From contig JAKOVY010000032.1 of the NCBI GenBank assembly GCA_029781825.1, positions 1 to 64,000 on the forward strand: 64,000 nucleotides of DNA. Direction: 5' to 3'. The notes beneath the pieces were generated by a model. That model was not told where the DNA came from. It made no database searches and saw nothing but the letters and a program-made list of their open reading frames with translations. Positions 40,100-47,492 of the stretch are shown piece by piece. The position numbers were made by a program, and so were the translations under genes. How positions within the stretch are numbered: the first letter of the stretch is position 1; each line of letters starts with the position of its first letter. Origin of the DNA: Bacillota bacterium. GTDB taxonomy: Bacteria > Bacillota > Syntrophomonadia > Syntrophomonadales > DTU052.

Positions 40100-41356
40100 T
40101 TGGGCAAGACAATCGCGGAAAAAATCCTGTCTATGAAGTCGGGTGTTGATGCCCGTGCCAACGACATTGTTATCGCCGATCTTGATTTTGTGATGGGGCA
40201 GGACGGGACCTCCCCCCTGGCCATACAGGCTTTTACCGAGATGGGAGGTCTTCGGGTTTTCGACCCCCGACGGGTGGCCATGGTCATTGATCACAGTGCT
40301 CCCAGCCCCCTGGAAGGGGTTTCTGCTCTCCATAAGAAGATGCGCGATTTTGCGGATCGTTATGGAGTTATGCTTTACGATATCGGGGACGGGGTCTGTC
40401 ACCAACTGGTTCCGGAGAAGGGGCATGTAGCCCCTGGAACCCTGGTTATCGGGGCCGACAGCCATACCTGTACCTACGGGGCCCTGAATGCTTTTGCTAC
40501 CGGGGTCGGTTCCACCGACCTGGCGGCAGGGATGATTTCCGGGAAGCTGTGGTTCAAGGTTCCCGAAACCTTTAAGTTTGTGCTCCATGGGGAACTGCCT
40601 CCGGGAGTGTTCTCCAAGGACCTCATCCTCTATCTTATCGGGGATGTTACCGCCGATGGAGCGACTTACATGGCGGCGGAATACGTGGGAGAGGCCATCA
40701 GGGCTCTGTCAATGGAGGCTCGGTTTACCATCAGCAATATGGCCATCGAGATGGGGGCCAAGGTGGGACTGATGGAGGCCGACGAGAAGACGGAAGCCTG
40801 GGTAAGAGAACACTCTTCCCTCCCCTATAATCCCGTATTTGCCGATCCTGATGCGGTTTATGCTCAGGTAAGGGAGTATGACGTCAGCAAACTGGAACCT
40901 CAGGTGGCCAAGCCTCATACCGTTGACAATGTCTCCCCCATCGGAGAAGTGGCCGGCATTGAGGTTCAGCAGTGTGTAATCGGTACCTGCACCAACGGCA
41001 GGTTGGAAGACCTTCGTATTGCTGCCAAAATCCTGGAGGGGAAAAAGATTCATCCCCGCACCAGGTTGATTGTAGCCCCGGCTTCCCGTCAGGTTTTCCT
41101 GGATGCCATTCGGGAAGGGATTATCACCACCCTGGTGGAAGCGGGAGCAGCCATAGTCACCCCTGGCTGCGGTCCCTGTGTGGGAACTCACAACGGGGTG
41201 CCGTCGGACGGGGAAAATGTGATCGCCACCTCCAACCGGAACTTCAAGGGCCGCATGGGTAATAACAAGGCCTTCATATACCTGGGGTCACCGGCCACGG
41301 TGGCGGCCTCGGCGATTGCCGGGAAAATCAGCGACCCCAGAGAATACTGGAGGTAG
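40100..41356 (+). CDS. Aconitase/homoaconitase-type hydro-lyase, large subunit (LeuC-like)
   Basis: This 418-residue protein carries the 4Fe-4S cluster and active site of the two-subunit dehydratases. The cluster cysteines are in VIGTCTNGR and VTPGCGPCVG; substrate-side motifs include VIDHSAPSP, VIGADSHTCTYGALNAFATGVGS and SNRNFKGRMG. LeuC-type enzymes act on isopropylmalate, homocitrate or citrate. The following small subunit and the NADP isocitrate dehydrogenase favour citrate to isocitrate. TTG at 40100 directly follows the synthase stop. There is no leuA or leuB nearby, which argues against leucine synthesis. Confidence 0.85.
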   Translation: MGKTIAEKILSMKSGVDARANDIVIADLDFVMGQDGTSPLAIQAFTEMGGLRVFDPRRVAMVIDHSAPSPLEGVSALHKKMRDFADRYGVMLYDIGDGVCHQLVPEKGHVAPGTLVIGADSHTCTYGALNAFATGVGSTDLAAGMISGKLWFKVPETFKFVLHGELPPGVFSKDLILYLIGDVTADGATYMAAEYVGEAIRALSMEARFTISNMAIEMGAKVGLMEADEKTEAWVREHSSLPYNPVFADPDAVYAQVREYDVSKLEPQVAKPHTVDNVSPIGEVAGIEVQQCVIGTCTNGRLEDLRIAAKILEGKKIHPRTRLIVAPASRQVFLDAIREGIITTLVEAGAAIVTPGCGPCVGTHNGVPSDGENVIATSNRNFKGRMGNNKAFIYLGSPATVAASAIAGKISDPREYWR

Positions 41357-41366
41357 GTGAATAACA

Positions 41367-41867
41367 ATGAATTTCAGAGGCAAAGCTCACAAATTCGGCG
41401 ATGATGTGAACACGGATTATATCATCTCAGGGCGCTATAAGTTTAAGACCCTGGATATGAAGGAACTGGCCAAACACGTAATGGAAGACCTGGACCCCGA
41501 TTTTTACTCCAAGCTTAACAAGGGTGACTTCATTGTCGCCGGCAAGAATTTTGGCTGCGGTTCCTCCAGAGAGCAGGCACCCCTGGCGATAATCAATGCC
41601 GATATCAGTGCGGTTATTGCCAAGTCCTTTGCCAGGATTTTTTACCGCAATGCCATCAATACCGGTTTGCCGCTCCTGGAATGCGATACGGATCTGATAA
41701 ACCCGGGAGATGAGCTGGAGGTCGATCTGGGCCGGGGAATAATACGAAACCTCACCCAGGATACGGAAATAAAAGTAACACCGCTGCCGCCCGTTATGCT
41801 GAAGATACTGTCCGAAGGCGGGCTGGTTGAGCACTTCAAAAAGCATGGAACCTTCAATTTGGAATAA
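41367..41867 (+). CDS. Aconitase/homoaconitase-type hydro-lyase, small subunit (LeuD-like)
   Basis: This is the swivelling-domain subunit that completes the active site of the LeuC-like partner encoded just upstream. The 166-residue protein has the core motifs FGDDVNTDYI near the N-terminus, AGKNFGCGSSREQAP with the substrate-binding serine and arginine, and AKSFARIFYRNAINTGLP. The specificity loop reads YIISGRYKFKT, which is where isopropylmalate, homoaconitate and aconitate enzymes differ. I cannot assign the substrate from it alone. GGAGG precedes the ATG. Confidence 0.87.
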   Translation: MNFRGKAHKFGDDVNTDYIISGRYKFKTLDMKELAKHVMEDLDPDFYSKLNKGDFIVAGKNFGCGSSREQAPLAIINADISAVIAKSFARIFYRNAINTGLPLLECDTDLINPGDELEVDLGRGIIRNLTQDTEIKVTPLPPVMLKILSEGGLVEHFKKHGTFNLE

Positions 41868-41887
41868 ACAGGTTGTGCAAACAGGGT

Positions 41888-41914
41888 GAAGCCGGGGGAA
41901 TCTCCCCGGGCTTC
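41888..41914 (+). promoter_or_regulatory. Hairpin between the aconitase small subunit and icd
   Basis: GAAGCCGGGG pairs with CCCCGGGCTTC around a six-base loop, with one bulged G. There is no T run after it, so it is more likely an RNA processing or stabilising hairpin, or a weak attenuator, than a full terminator. Confidence 0.45.
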
Positions 41915-41941
41915 AAACATAATAAGCTGGAGGGCTGAAAC

Positions 41942-43219
41942 TTGGCATCGACAACGAATGGGCAGAGAATACAGATTGAAGACAATCAACTCAAGGTTCC
42001 CGACCACCCGGTAATTCCTTTCATTGAGGGCGATGGCACCGGGCCCGATATTTGGGCAGCGGCTTCCCGAGTTTTGGACGCGGCCGTTGCCAAGGCTTAT
42101 GGGGGCAAGAGGTCAATCGTCTGGAAGGAGGTCTTGGCCGGGGAAAAGGCCTTCAAAGAGACCGGAAGCTGGTTGCCGGATGAGACCCTGGAAACGATCC
42201 GGCATTACCTGGTTGCCATTAAGGGTCCTCTTACCACCCCGGTGGGCGGCGGCATCCGTTCCCTCAATGTGGCCCTGCGGCAGGAGCTTGACCTGTATGC
42301 CTGCGTCCGCCCGGTTCGCTGGTTTAAAGGGGTTCCTTCCCCGGTGAAAAGGCCGTGGGACACGGATATGGTTATTTTCAGGGAGAATACCGAGGATATC
42401 TATGCCGGTATCGAATACCCCATGGGATCGGATGAGGTAAAAAAGCTCCTGAGATTCCTGCGCGAAGAAATGAAAGTCGACAAAATCAGATTTCCCAAAA
42501 CTTCCGGCCTCGGCATCAAGCCGGTGTCCGAAGAAGGTTCCAAACGGCTGGTGCGGGCCGCCATACGGTATGCCATCAAGGAAGGTCGAAAGAGTGTAAC
42601 CCTGGTTCACAAAGGCAACATCATGAAGTTTACCGAAGGAGCCTTCAAGCAGTGGGGTTACGAGGTGGCGGAGGAGGAATTCGGCGACATAGTTTTCACC
42701 TGGAACCAGTATGATCGCATCAAGGAAGAAAAGGGTGAGGATGCTGCCAACCAGGCCCAGAGGGAAGCCGAGGCCGAAGGCAGGATCATCGTCAAGGATG
42801 TTATTGCCGATATCTTCCTGCAGCAGATATTGACCCGGCCGCGGGAGTTCTCGGTGGTAGCGACCATGAATCTAAACGGCGACTATATCTCCGATGCCCT
42901 GGCCGCTCAGGTAGGGGGCATTGGCATAGCGCCGGGTGCCAACATCAATTACGAGACCGGTCACGCCATTTTTGAGGCCACTCACGGCACCGCTCCCAAA
43001 TACGCCGGGCTCGACAAGGTAAATCCCTCCTCGGTGATACTGTCGGGAGAGATGATGCTCCGCTATCTGGGTTGGGACGAAGCCGCTGCGCTGATAATCA
43101 CAGCCCTGGAACGGACTATCGACCAGAAGATTGTGACCTATGACTTTGCCCGCCTGATGGAAGGGGCCACCGAGGTCAAGTGCTCGCAGTTCGCAGATGA
43201 ACTGATTAAGAATATGTAA
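41942..43219 (+). CDS. icd: NADP-dependent isocitrate dehydrogenase
   Basis: This enzyme oxidises and decarboxylates isocitrate to 2-oxoglutarate. The 425-residue protein resembles the E. coli Icd type: [13 protein letters not shown], the phosphorylatable-serine region [28 protein letters not shown], and the NADP-selective Lys-Tyr in [14 protein letters not shown]. Motifs and length fit isocitrate rather than isopropylmalate or homoisocitrate dehydrogenases, which are about 350 residues. This defines the preceding synthase and hydro-lyase as a probable citrate branch to glutamate. TTG at 41942 has GGAGGG seven bases upstream. A strong terminator follows. Confidence 0.92.
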   Translation: MASTTNGQRIQIEDNQLKVPDHPVIPFIEGDGTGPDIWAAASRVLDAAVAKAYGGKRSIVWKEVLAGEKAFKETGSWLPDETLETIRHYLVAIKGPLTTPVGGGIRSLNVALRQELDLYACVRPVRWFKGVPSPVKRPWDTDMVIFRENTEDIYAGIEYPMGSDEVKKLLRFLREEMKVDKIRFPKTSGLGIKPVSEEGSKRLVRAAIRYAIKEGRKSVTLVHKGNIMKFTEGAFKQWGYEVAEEEFGDIVFTWNQYDRIKEEKGEDAANQAQREAEAEGRIIVKDVIADIFLQQILTRPREFSVVATMNLNGDYISDALAAQVGGIGIAPGANINYETGHAIFEATHGTAPKYAGLDKVNPSSVILSGEMMLRYLGWDEAAALIITALERTIDQKIVTYDFARLMEGATEVKCSQFADELIKNM

Positions 43220-43256
43220 AATTCAGACGGTCCGGCAGGAGCAACCATAATAGAAC

Positions 43257-43300
43257 TTTAGGGGGAGACGGGGATGACGCCCGGCTCCCCTGAATTTTTT
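43257..43300 (+). terminator. Intrinsic terminator after icd
   Basis: The stem TTTA-GGGGAG-CGGG (43257-43272) pairs with CCCG-CTCCCC-TGAA (43280-43294), with one unpaired base on each side between the two inner helices. Six T follow (43295-43300). It closes the citrate-pathway operon. Confidence 0.85.
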
Positions 43301-43364
43301 CCCCACGATCCCTCAAGTGACCGCAGGATGTTCTTTGGAGTAAGCGTAGAGGAATCGATAATTA

Positions 43365-43393
43365 TTGACAAAACCTATTGTTTTACTTATATT
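43365..43393 (+). promoter_or_regulatory. Sigma-A promoter of the dtxR-type gene
   Basis: TTGACA (43365-43370), 17 bases and TATATT (43388-43393). The start of transcription would fall near 43400, directly at the iron-box operator. Confidence 0.75.
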
Positions 43394-43403
43394 TAATTTA
43401 AAA

Positions 43404-43419
43404 GTTAGTCTAACCTAAC
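43404..43419. promoter_or_regulatory. DtxR/IdeR-type operator before the regulator gene
   Basis: GTTAGTCTAACCTAAC matches the right part of the IdeR/DtxR box (TTAGGTTAGGCTAACCTAA) with one mismatch. It overlaps the predicted transcription start, so the metal-bound regulator should repress its own gene. Confidence 0.8.
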
Positions 43420-43434
43420 ATTGAGGTGTATCAG

Positions 43435-44073
43435 ATGCCGAAAAAGTTGTCTCCATCAATGCAGGACTACCTGGAAACGATTCTGGACCTTTCAGCAGAA
43501 GATGAAGAGGTCAGGATTACTGATATTGCCAACCGGCTGAACATATCCAAGGCCAGCACCAACCAGGCGATAGGGGGGTTGGTGAAACGGGGTATGGTAA
43601 CGCACCGGCATTACGGACCGGTGGCCTTGACCGAAAAGGGAAGGTCGGAAGCGGAGAAGATCCGCTATCGCCATGATGTGCTCAAGAAGCTGTTGACTGA
43701 CGTAATGAAAGTGGACCCTGAAGTGGCGGAGCGGGATGCCTGCTTAATGGAGCATACCATAAGCCAGGAGACTTTAACCAAAATGGTTAGTTTTATGGAG
43801 AGTTATACCGCCGGAAAGGAGGAGACCGAAATGCCGGAAAACACCTATACCAGATTGAGTGATCTCATGGTGGGAACCAAAGCGATAATCAAAAAAATTG
43901 TCTCCAGCGGCAGCCTTAAGAAGAGGATATTGGAAATGGGTCTTACCGTAGGGACCACGGTGGAGGTTAAGGGGGTAGCCCCCATGGGAGATCCGATTGA
44001 TGTGCTGGTCAAAGGTTATCATTTGAGTCTCCGCAAAAAGGAAGCCTCGTTGGTTTTGGTCGAGGTGGTATGA
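43435..44073 (+). CDS. DtxR-family iron-dependent repressor with C-terminal FeoA domain
   Basis: This regulator of about 212 residues has an N-terminal winged helix (QDYLETILDLSAEDEEVRITDIANRL then SKASTNQAIGGLVKRGMV). A metal-binding and dimerisation domain follows with YRHDVLKKLL and the ligand-rich AERDACLMEH. The C-terminal FeoA/SH3-like domain (about 140-212) has LKKRILEMGLTVGTTVEV and DPIDVLVKGYHLSLRKKEA. ATG at 43435 has GAGG eight bases upstream. It is followed by feoB with its own matching operator, so it most likely represses ferrous iron uptake when iron is plentiful. There is no separate feoA, so the fused domain may also serve FeoB. Confidence 0.9.
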   Translation: MPKKLSPSMQDYLETILDLSAEDEEVRITDIANRLNISKASTNQAIGGLVKRGMVTHRHYGPVALTEKGRSEAEKIRYRHDVLKKLLTDVMKVDPEVAERDACLMEHTISQETLTKMVSFMESYTAGKEETEMPENTYTRLSDLMVGTKAIIKKIVSSGSLKKRILEMGLTVGTTVEVKGVAPMGDPIDVLVKGYHLSLRKKEASLVLVEVV

Positions 44074-44091
44074 TTATTATTTTGCAATAAA

Positions 44092-44107
44092 GTTAGGCTA
44101 ACCTAAC
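44092..44107. promoter_or_regulatory. DtxR/IdeR-type operator before feoB
   Basis: GTTAGGCTAACCTAAC contains 15 bases identical to the IdeR/DtxR consensus and differs by one base from the operator at 43404. It lies 18 bases before feoB. Confidence 0.85.
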
Positions 44108-44125
44108 ATATCGGGAGGGTTGTGA

Positions 44126-46189
44126 ATGAGCATTATGCTGGATAAGAAGCCGGAGCGCGAGAAAAGACCGGCCCCCATTACCGTAGCGGTAGCGGGGAAT
44201 CCCAACAGCGGCAAAACCTCAATTTTTAATAATCTAACCGGGTCGAACCAGCAGGTGGGCAACTGGCCGGGGGTTACGGTGACCAAGAAGGAAGGCCGGT
44301 TACTGATGGGATCGACCAAGGCCCGTATCGTTGACCTGCCCGGCATCTACAGCCTTGGAGCCTACAGTGAAGATGAGATGGTAGCGCGCGATTACATCCT
44401 GAGCGGGGAGCCGGATGTAATCATTGATGTTGTAGATGCGGGAAACATAGAGCGCAACCTCTATCTTACCACGCAAATACTGGAGGCAGGCGGAAACATA
44501 GTCATTGCTCTCAACATGCTGGATGAGGCCAGGAAACAGAACATTCATATTGATATACCCGCTCTGGCCGAGCGGTTGGGAGTTCCGGTGGTTCCGACGG
44601 TCGCCCGTTTGCAGCAGGGTATGAAGGAACTGGTGGAGGCGGTGTGGGAAGCATCCCGAACCTCCAAACCCAAGCCGTTTCGCATCTACTATGGAGAATT
44701 GATTGAGTCCGAACTGGAGGTCCTGGAGGAACTGGTGAAAACGGTTCCTGAGTTAACGGCTCGCCTGCATCCCCGCTATGTTGCGGTCAAACTCCTGGAG
44801 GATGAGGATTGGCTGCACAAAAAGATTGAGACCCTGGATGCGGATACCCGGGAGCGCCTGATGACGGCAGCCCGCGACAGCATTAGTCGCCTCAAGATGC
44901 ATTACGGGGACGACCTCGATTCCGCCCTGATTGAACAGCGATACCGTTTTATTGCCGATCTCCTAAAGGGAGTTGTAATCAGATCTGAGGACAAGAAGGA
45001 AAAAGATACCGTTTCCGAAGCTATTGACCGGGTGGTGCTCAATCGTTACCTGGGAATCCCGGTATTCCTCTTTGTGATGTTCGGAATGTTCCAGGCCACC
45101 TTTACTCTTGGCGCTCCCTTGAGCGATATTATCGAGACCTTCTTTGCCTGGCTGGGAGGTTGGGTGGCAGGAGGGATAAACAATCTGCTGGTGTCTTCGC
45201 TGGTCGTGGATGCAGTGATCGGCGGGGTGGGCTCGGTCCTGGTATTCGTCCCGCCCATATGCCTCTTGTTCCTAATCATATCGCTGCTCGAGGACAGCGG
45301 TTACATGGCGCGAGCCGCCTATATTATGGACCGGTTCATGCAGAACCTGGGATTGCACGGCCGCTCCTTTATCCCTCTGTTGATCGGTTTCGGGTGTAAT
45401 GTGCCCGCGGTAATGGCGGCCCGTACCCTGGAAAACAAAGGGGATCGGCTGACCACGATCCTAATCGCGCCCTTGATGTCATGTGCGGCCCGGCTCCCGG
45501 TTTATGTCCTGTTTGTCGGGATCTTTTTCACCGCCTATCAGGGATTGGCGGTTTTATCACTGTATCTGCTGGGCATAGTGCTGGCGATTATTGCCGCCCA
45601 TTTGTTCAAGAAGTTCCTTTTCAAGGGGGAAGAGGCTCCGTTTATATTGGAGATCCCGCCGTACCGCATTCCAACCCTGAAAACGGCTCTGCTGCATATG
45701 TGGCAGCGGGGGAGTCAATTCCTTAAAAAGGCGGGAACCATAATCTTTGCGGCGGTGGTTCTGGTGTGGGCTATGTCCAATCTGCCGTGGGGCGTGGAGT
45801 ATGCCAGCAGGGACAGCCTCATGGGTATGATGGGCGGCTGGCTGGCCCCGGTTTTTGAACCGCTGGGCTTTGGTACCTGGCAGGCCGCTTCGGCTCTCAT
45901 ATTCGGTCTTCTGGCCAAAGAGATAGTGGTGGGAACCCTGGCGGTGGTCTACGGCGCCGGCGAAGCAGGTCTTGCAGCAGCCATCTCCAGCGTTTTCACC
46001 CCATTGAGCGCTTTCAGCTTCATGGTCATGGTCCTGGTATACAGCCCGTGTGTGGCCACCATTGCCGCAATCAGGCGGGAAACCGACTCCCGCGGGTGGA
46101 CTGCATTCGCCATCGGTTACAGCCTGGTACTGGGATGGGTGCTGGCCTTTGTGATATACCAGGGCGGAAAACTGCTTGGTTTAGCGTAA
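44126..46189 (+). CDS. feoB: Ferrous iron transporter FeoB
   Basis: FeoB imports Fe2+ across the cell membrane. The 687-residue protein starts with a G domain: [16 protein letters not shown] (G1), a G2 switch loop [27 protein letters not shown] (G3) and LNMLDEA (G4). A helical GDP-release region follows, then two GATE permease repeats ([13 protein letters not shown] with [17 protein letters not shown], and later [16 protein letters not shown]). GGGAGGG lies six bases before the ATG. It is preceded by an iron-box operator and followed by a small Cys-rich membrane protein. Confidence 0.97.
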   Translation: MSIMLDKKPEREKRPAPITVAVAGNPNSGKTSIFNNLTGSNQQVGNWPGVTVTKKEGRLLMGSTKARIVDLPGIYSLGAYSEDEMVARDYILSGEPDVIIDVVDAGNIERNLYLTTQILEAGGNIVIALNMLDEARKQNIHIDIPALAERLGVPVVPTVARLQQGMKELVEAVWEASRTSKPKPFRIYYGELIESELEVLEELVKTVPELTARLHPRYVAVKLLEDEDWLHKKIETLDADTRERLMTAARDSISRLKMHYGDDLDSALIEQRYRFIADLLKGVVIRSEDKKEKDTVSEAIDRVVLNRYLGIPVFLFVMFGMFQATFTLGAPLSDIIETFFAWLGGWVAGGINNLLVSSLVVDAVIGGVGSVLVFVPPICLLFLIISLLEDSGYMARAAYIMDRFMQNLGLHGRSFIPLLIGFGCNVPAVMAARTLENKGDRLTTILIAPLMSCAARLPVYVLFVGIFFTAYQGLAVLSLYLLGIVLAIIAAHLFKKFLFKGEEAPFILEIPPYRIPTLKTALLHMWQRGSQFLKKAGTIIFAAVVLVWAMSNLPWGVEYASRDSLMGMMGGWLAPVFEPLGFGTWQAASALIFGLLAKEIVVGTLAVVYGAGEAGLAAAISSVFTPLSAFSFMVMVLVYSPCVATIAAIRRETDSRGWTAFAIGYSLVLGWVLAFVIYQGGKLLGLA

Positions 46190-46209
46190 TTTGAAAGGAG
46201 GGATCCCGT

Positions 46210-46389
46210 GTGGAAACTGTAATAATCGTGATTATAGGGGCACTGGCTTTGTTTCTGCTTATAAAAAGAGTCTTTTCGCGCTCCGGCGGTCCCAGCGAGT
46301 GCGACAGGCCGTGCAATTGCGGCTGTTCAGATTACTCATGCACATACAACCCGAACCCGAATGCGGAGGTAACGGATTCGACCAAATAG
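46210..46389 (+). CDS. FeoB-associated Cys-rich membrane protein
   Basis: This 59-residue protein begins with GTG behind GGAGGG. It has one N-terminal hydrophobic helix (TVIIVIIGALALFLLIKRVF, about residues 3-22), then a short hydrophilic tail rich in cysteine: five Cys between residues 31 and 44, in ECDRPCNCGCSDYSC. Small proteins of this build follow feoB in many anaerobes and are grouped as FeoB-associated Cys-rich proteins; an iron-handling or assembly role is proposed, not proven. It starts 20 bases after feoB, before the operon terminator. Confidence 0.85.
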   Translation: METVIIVIIGALALFLLIKRVFSRSGGPSECDRPCNCGCSDYSCTYNPNPNAEVTDSTK

Positions 46390-46473
46390 AACCAAACGAG
46401 AGAGTTGAATTATCGAAGGAGGAGAACAGAGAACGGCTGATTCGACCAGGCAGAAACAGAAAGGGAACGGAAA

Positions 46474-46505
46474 GGGGGGCACTGTACGGTGCTCCCCCTG
46501 TTTTT
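46474..46505 (+). terminator. Intrinsic terminator of the feo operon
   Basis: GGGGGGCAC (46474-46482) pairs with GTGCTCCCCC (46489-46498), followed by TGTTTTT. Confidence 0.8.
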
Positions 46506-46528
46506 CCCGGGAATCAGGAAAGCTTCGC

Positions 46529-46557
46529 TCAAGGTTTGACCGCCGGTCAAACCTTGA
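46529..46557. repeat. Perfect 13-bp inverted repeat with 3-nt loop
   Basis: TCAAGGTTTGACC, GCC, GGTCAAACCTTGA. It lies 24 bases beyond the feo terminator and is followed by only three T. It could be a backup terminator or an operator. Confidence 0.6.
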
Positions 46558-46744
46558 TTTAACCGGGGTGCCATGTTTTGTTGTTCATGCCCGGTTTTCA
46601 CAACCCCCGACCTTCCCTGTTTGCTTTTCCCTGGAATCCCATACATATCCTCACCTGTGACCGCGATTTTCCGAGTAAAGTTGAGGCATCCAGATAAGAA
46701 TAATGAAGGAATACTATCTCTATACGAGGGGGTAGGCGTGGGTC

Positions 46745-47059
46745 ATGGTTGAAATGGCCGGAGGTATCAAGGCCGAACCTTACCCGGCCGCGGTAGGAGA
46801 TCAGGTTCGTATTATCTATTCCGGCCTTTTGGCACAGTCGGGAGCCGACAAGGTTTTTGTACACGTTGGTTACGGGGATAAGTGGGAAGACAGAAAAGAC
46901 TATGAGATGAAGCACACCGATCAGGGTTGGGAGGCTACAATTAAGATCCATCGCGGCGGACAATTGAACTTCTGTTTTAAAGACCGGGCCGACAACTGGG
47001 ACAACAATAATGGCTGCAACTGGAGCTATAGGATTGATCCCTACCGTTTCAAGCAATAG
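46745..47059 (+). CDS. Free-standing CBM25-type starch/glycogen-binding protein 1
   Basis: The 104-residue protein consists of one beta-sandwich carbohydrate-binding module. The C-terminal block FKDRADNWDNNNGCNWSY is the signature of family 25 modules, which bind alpha-1,4-glucans; aromatic residues at YGDKW, GWEA and NWSY would form the binding face. There is no signal peptide or catalytic domain, so it should act in the cytoplasm, perhaps on glycogen. It precedes a second copy and the glycogen-type genes. ATG at 46745 lies after a GGGGG stretch at long spacing, so the start is only moderately sure. Confidence 0.82.
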   Translation: MVEMAGGIKAEPYPAAVGDQVRIIYSGLLAQSGADKVFVHVGYGDKWEDRKDYEMKHTDQGWEATIKIHRGGQLNFCFKDRADNWDNNNGCNWSYRIDPYRFKQ

Positions 47060-47077
47060 CGTGAAGGAGGTGTGAGT

Positions 47078-47401
47078 TTGGCCAGAGCGGAGATTGAAGG
47101 TGGTGTAATTGCCACCCCGGTTCCCATCACTGCCGGTGAATCGGTACACATCATTTACACCGGCCTCTTATCGGAAAAGGGGGCTGATCGTGTTTATCTG
47201 CATGCCGGGTACGGTCCCAACCACAATTGGACCAAGGTGCGTGACTATGAAATGACTCGCAGCAAATGGGGTTGGGAAGCGGTAATCGATATAGAGGATG
47301 AGGGCAGGTTTAATTTCTGCTTTCACGACAGCGCCGACAACTGGGACAATAACAACGGCCGTAACTGGAGCTATCAGGTCCACAACGGGCACCTCTCCTA
47401 G
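47078..47401 (+). CDS. Free-standing CBM25-type starch/glycogen-binding protein 2
   Basis: This is a second single-module protein of 107 residues, clearly related to the one upstream: VYLHAGYGPNHNWTKVRDYEM aligns with VFVHVGYGDKWEDRKDYEM, and the end FHDSADNWDNNNGRNWSY is nearly the same. TTG at 47078 has GGAGG seven bases upstream; a GTG at 47072 is too close to that site. No export signal is visible. The pair arose by tandem duplication and could act together as a two-site glycogen binder. A terminator-like hairpin follows before the glycosyltransferase. Confidence 0.82.
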   Translation: MARAEIEGGVIATPVPITAGESVHIIYTGLLSEKGADRVYLHAGYGPNHNWTKVRDYEMTRSKWGWEAVIDIEDEGRFNFCFHDSADNWDNNNGRNWSYQVHNGHLS

Positions 47402-47444
47402 ACCCGGCTAAAGGCCCCGTCTTTTAAAATCATAATTTGGCAGT

Positions 47445-47476
47445 AAAAAGCTCATTCTATGGAATGAGCTTTTTTG
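47445..47476 (+). terminator. Terminator or attenuator between the CBM25 genes and the GT4 gene
   Basis: AAAAAGCTCATTC (47445-47457) pairs perfectly with GAATGAGCTTTTT (47462-47474), loop TATG, and ends in a T run. Only 17 bases remain before the next start codon, just enough for its ribosome site. Transcription of the downstream genes must therefore read through this hairpin. Confidence 0.85.
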
Positions 47477-47492
47477 TTACAGGAGGAATGCT

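Noticed and set aside
38927..41867. Homocitrate route to lysine or the nitrogenase cofactor
   Set aside because: It is possible for the synthase and hydro-lyase alone, but the NADP isocitrate dehydrogenase and the absence of nif or lysine genes argue for citrate. It is kept as an alternative.
38927..43219. Leucine operon (leuA-leuC-leuD-leuB)
   Set aside because: The synthase lacks the long LeuA regulatory region and the dehydrogenase has isocitrate dehydrogenase length and motifs.
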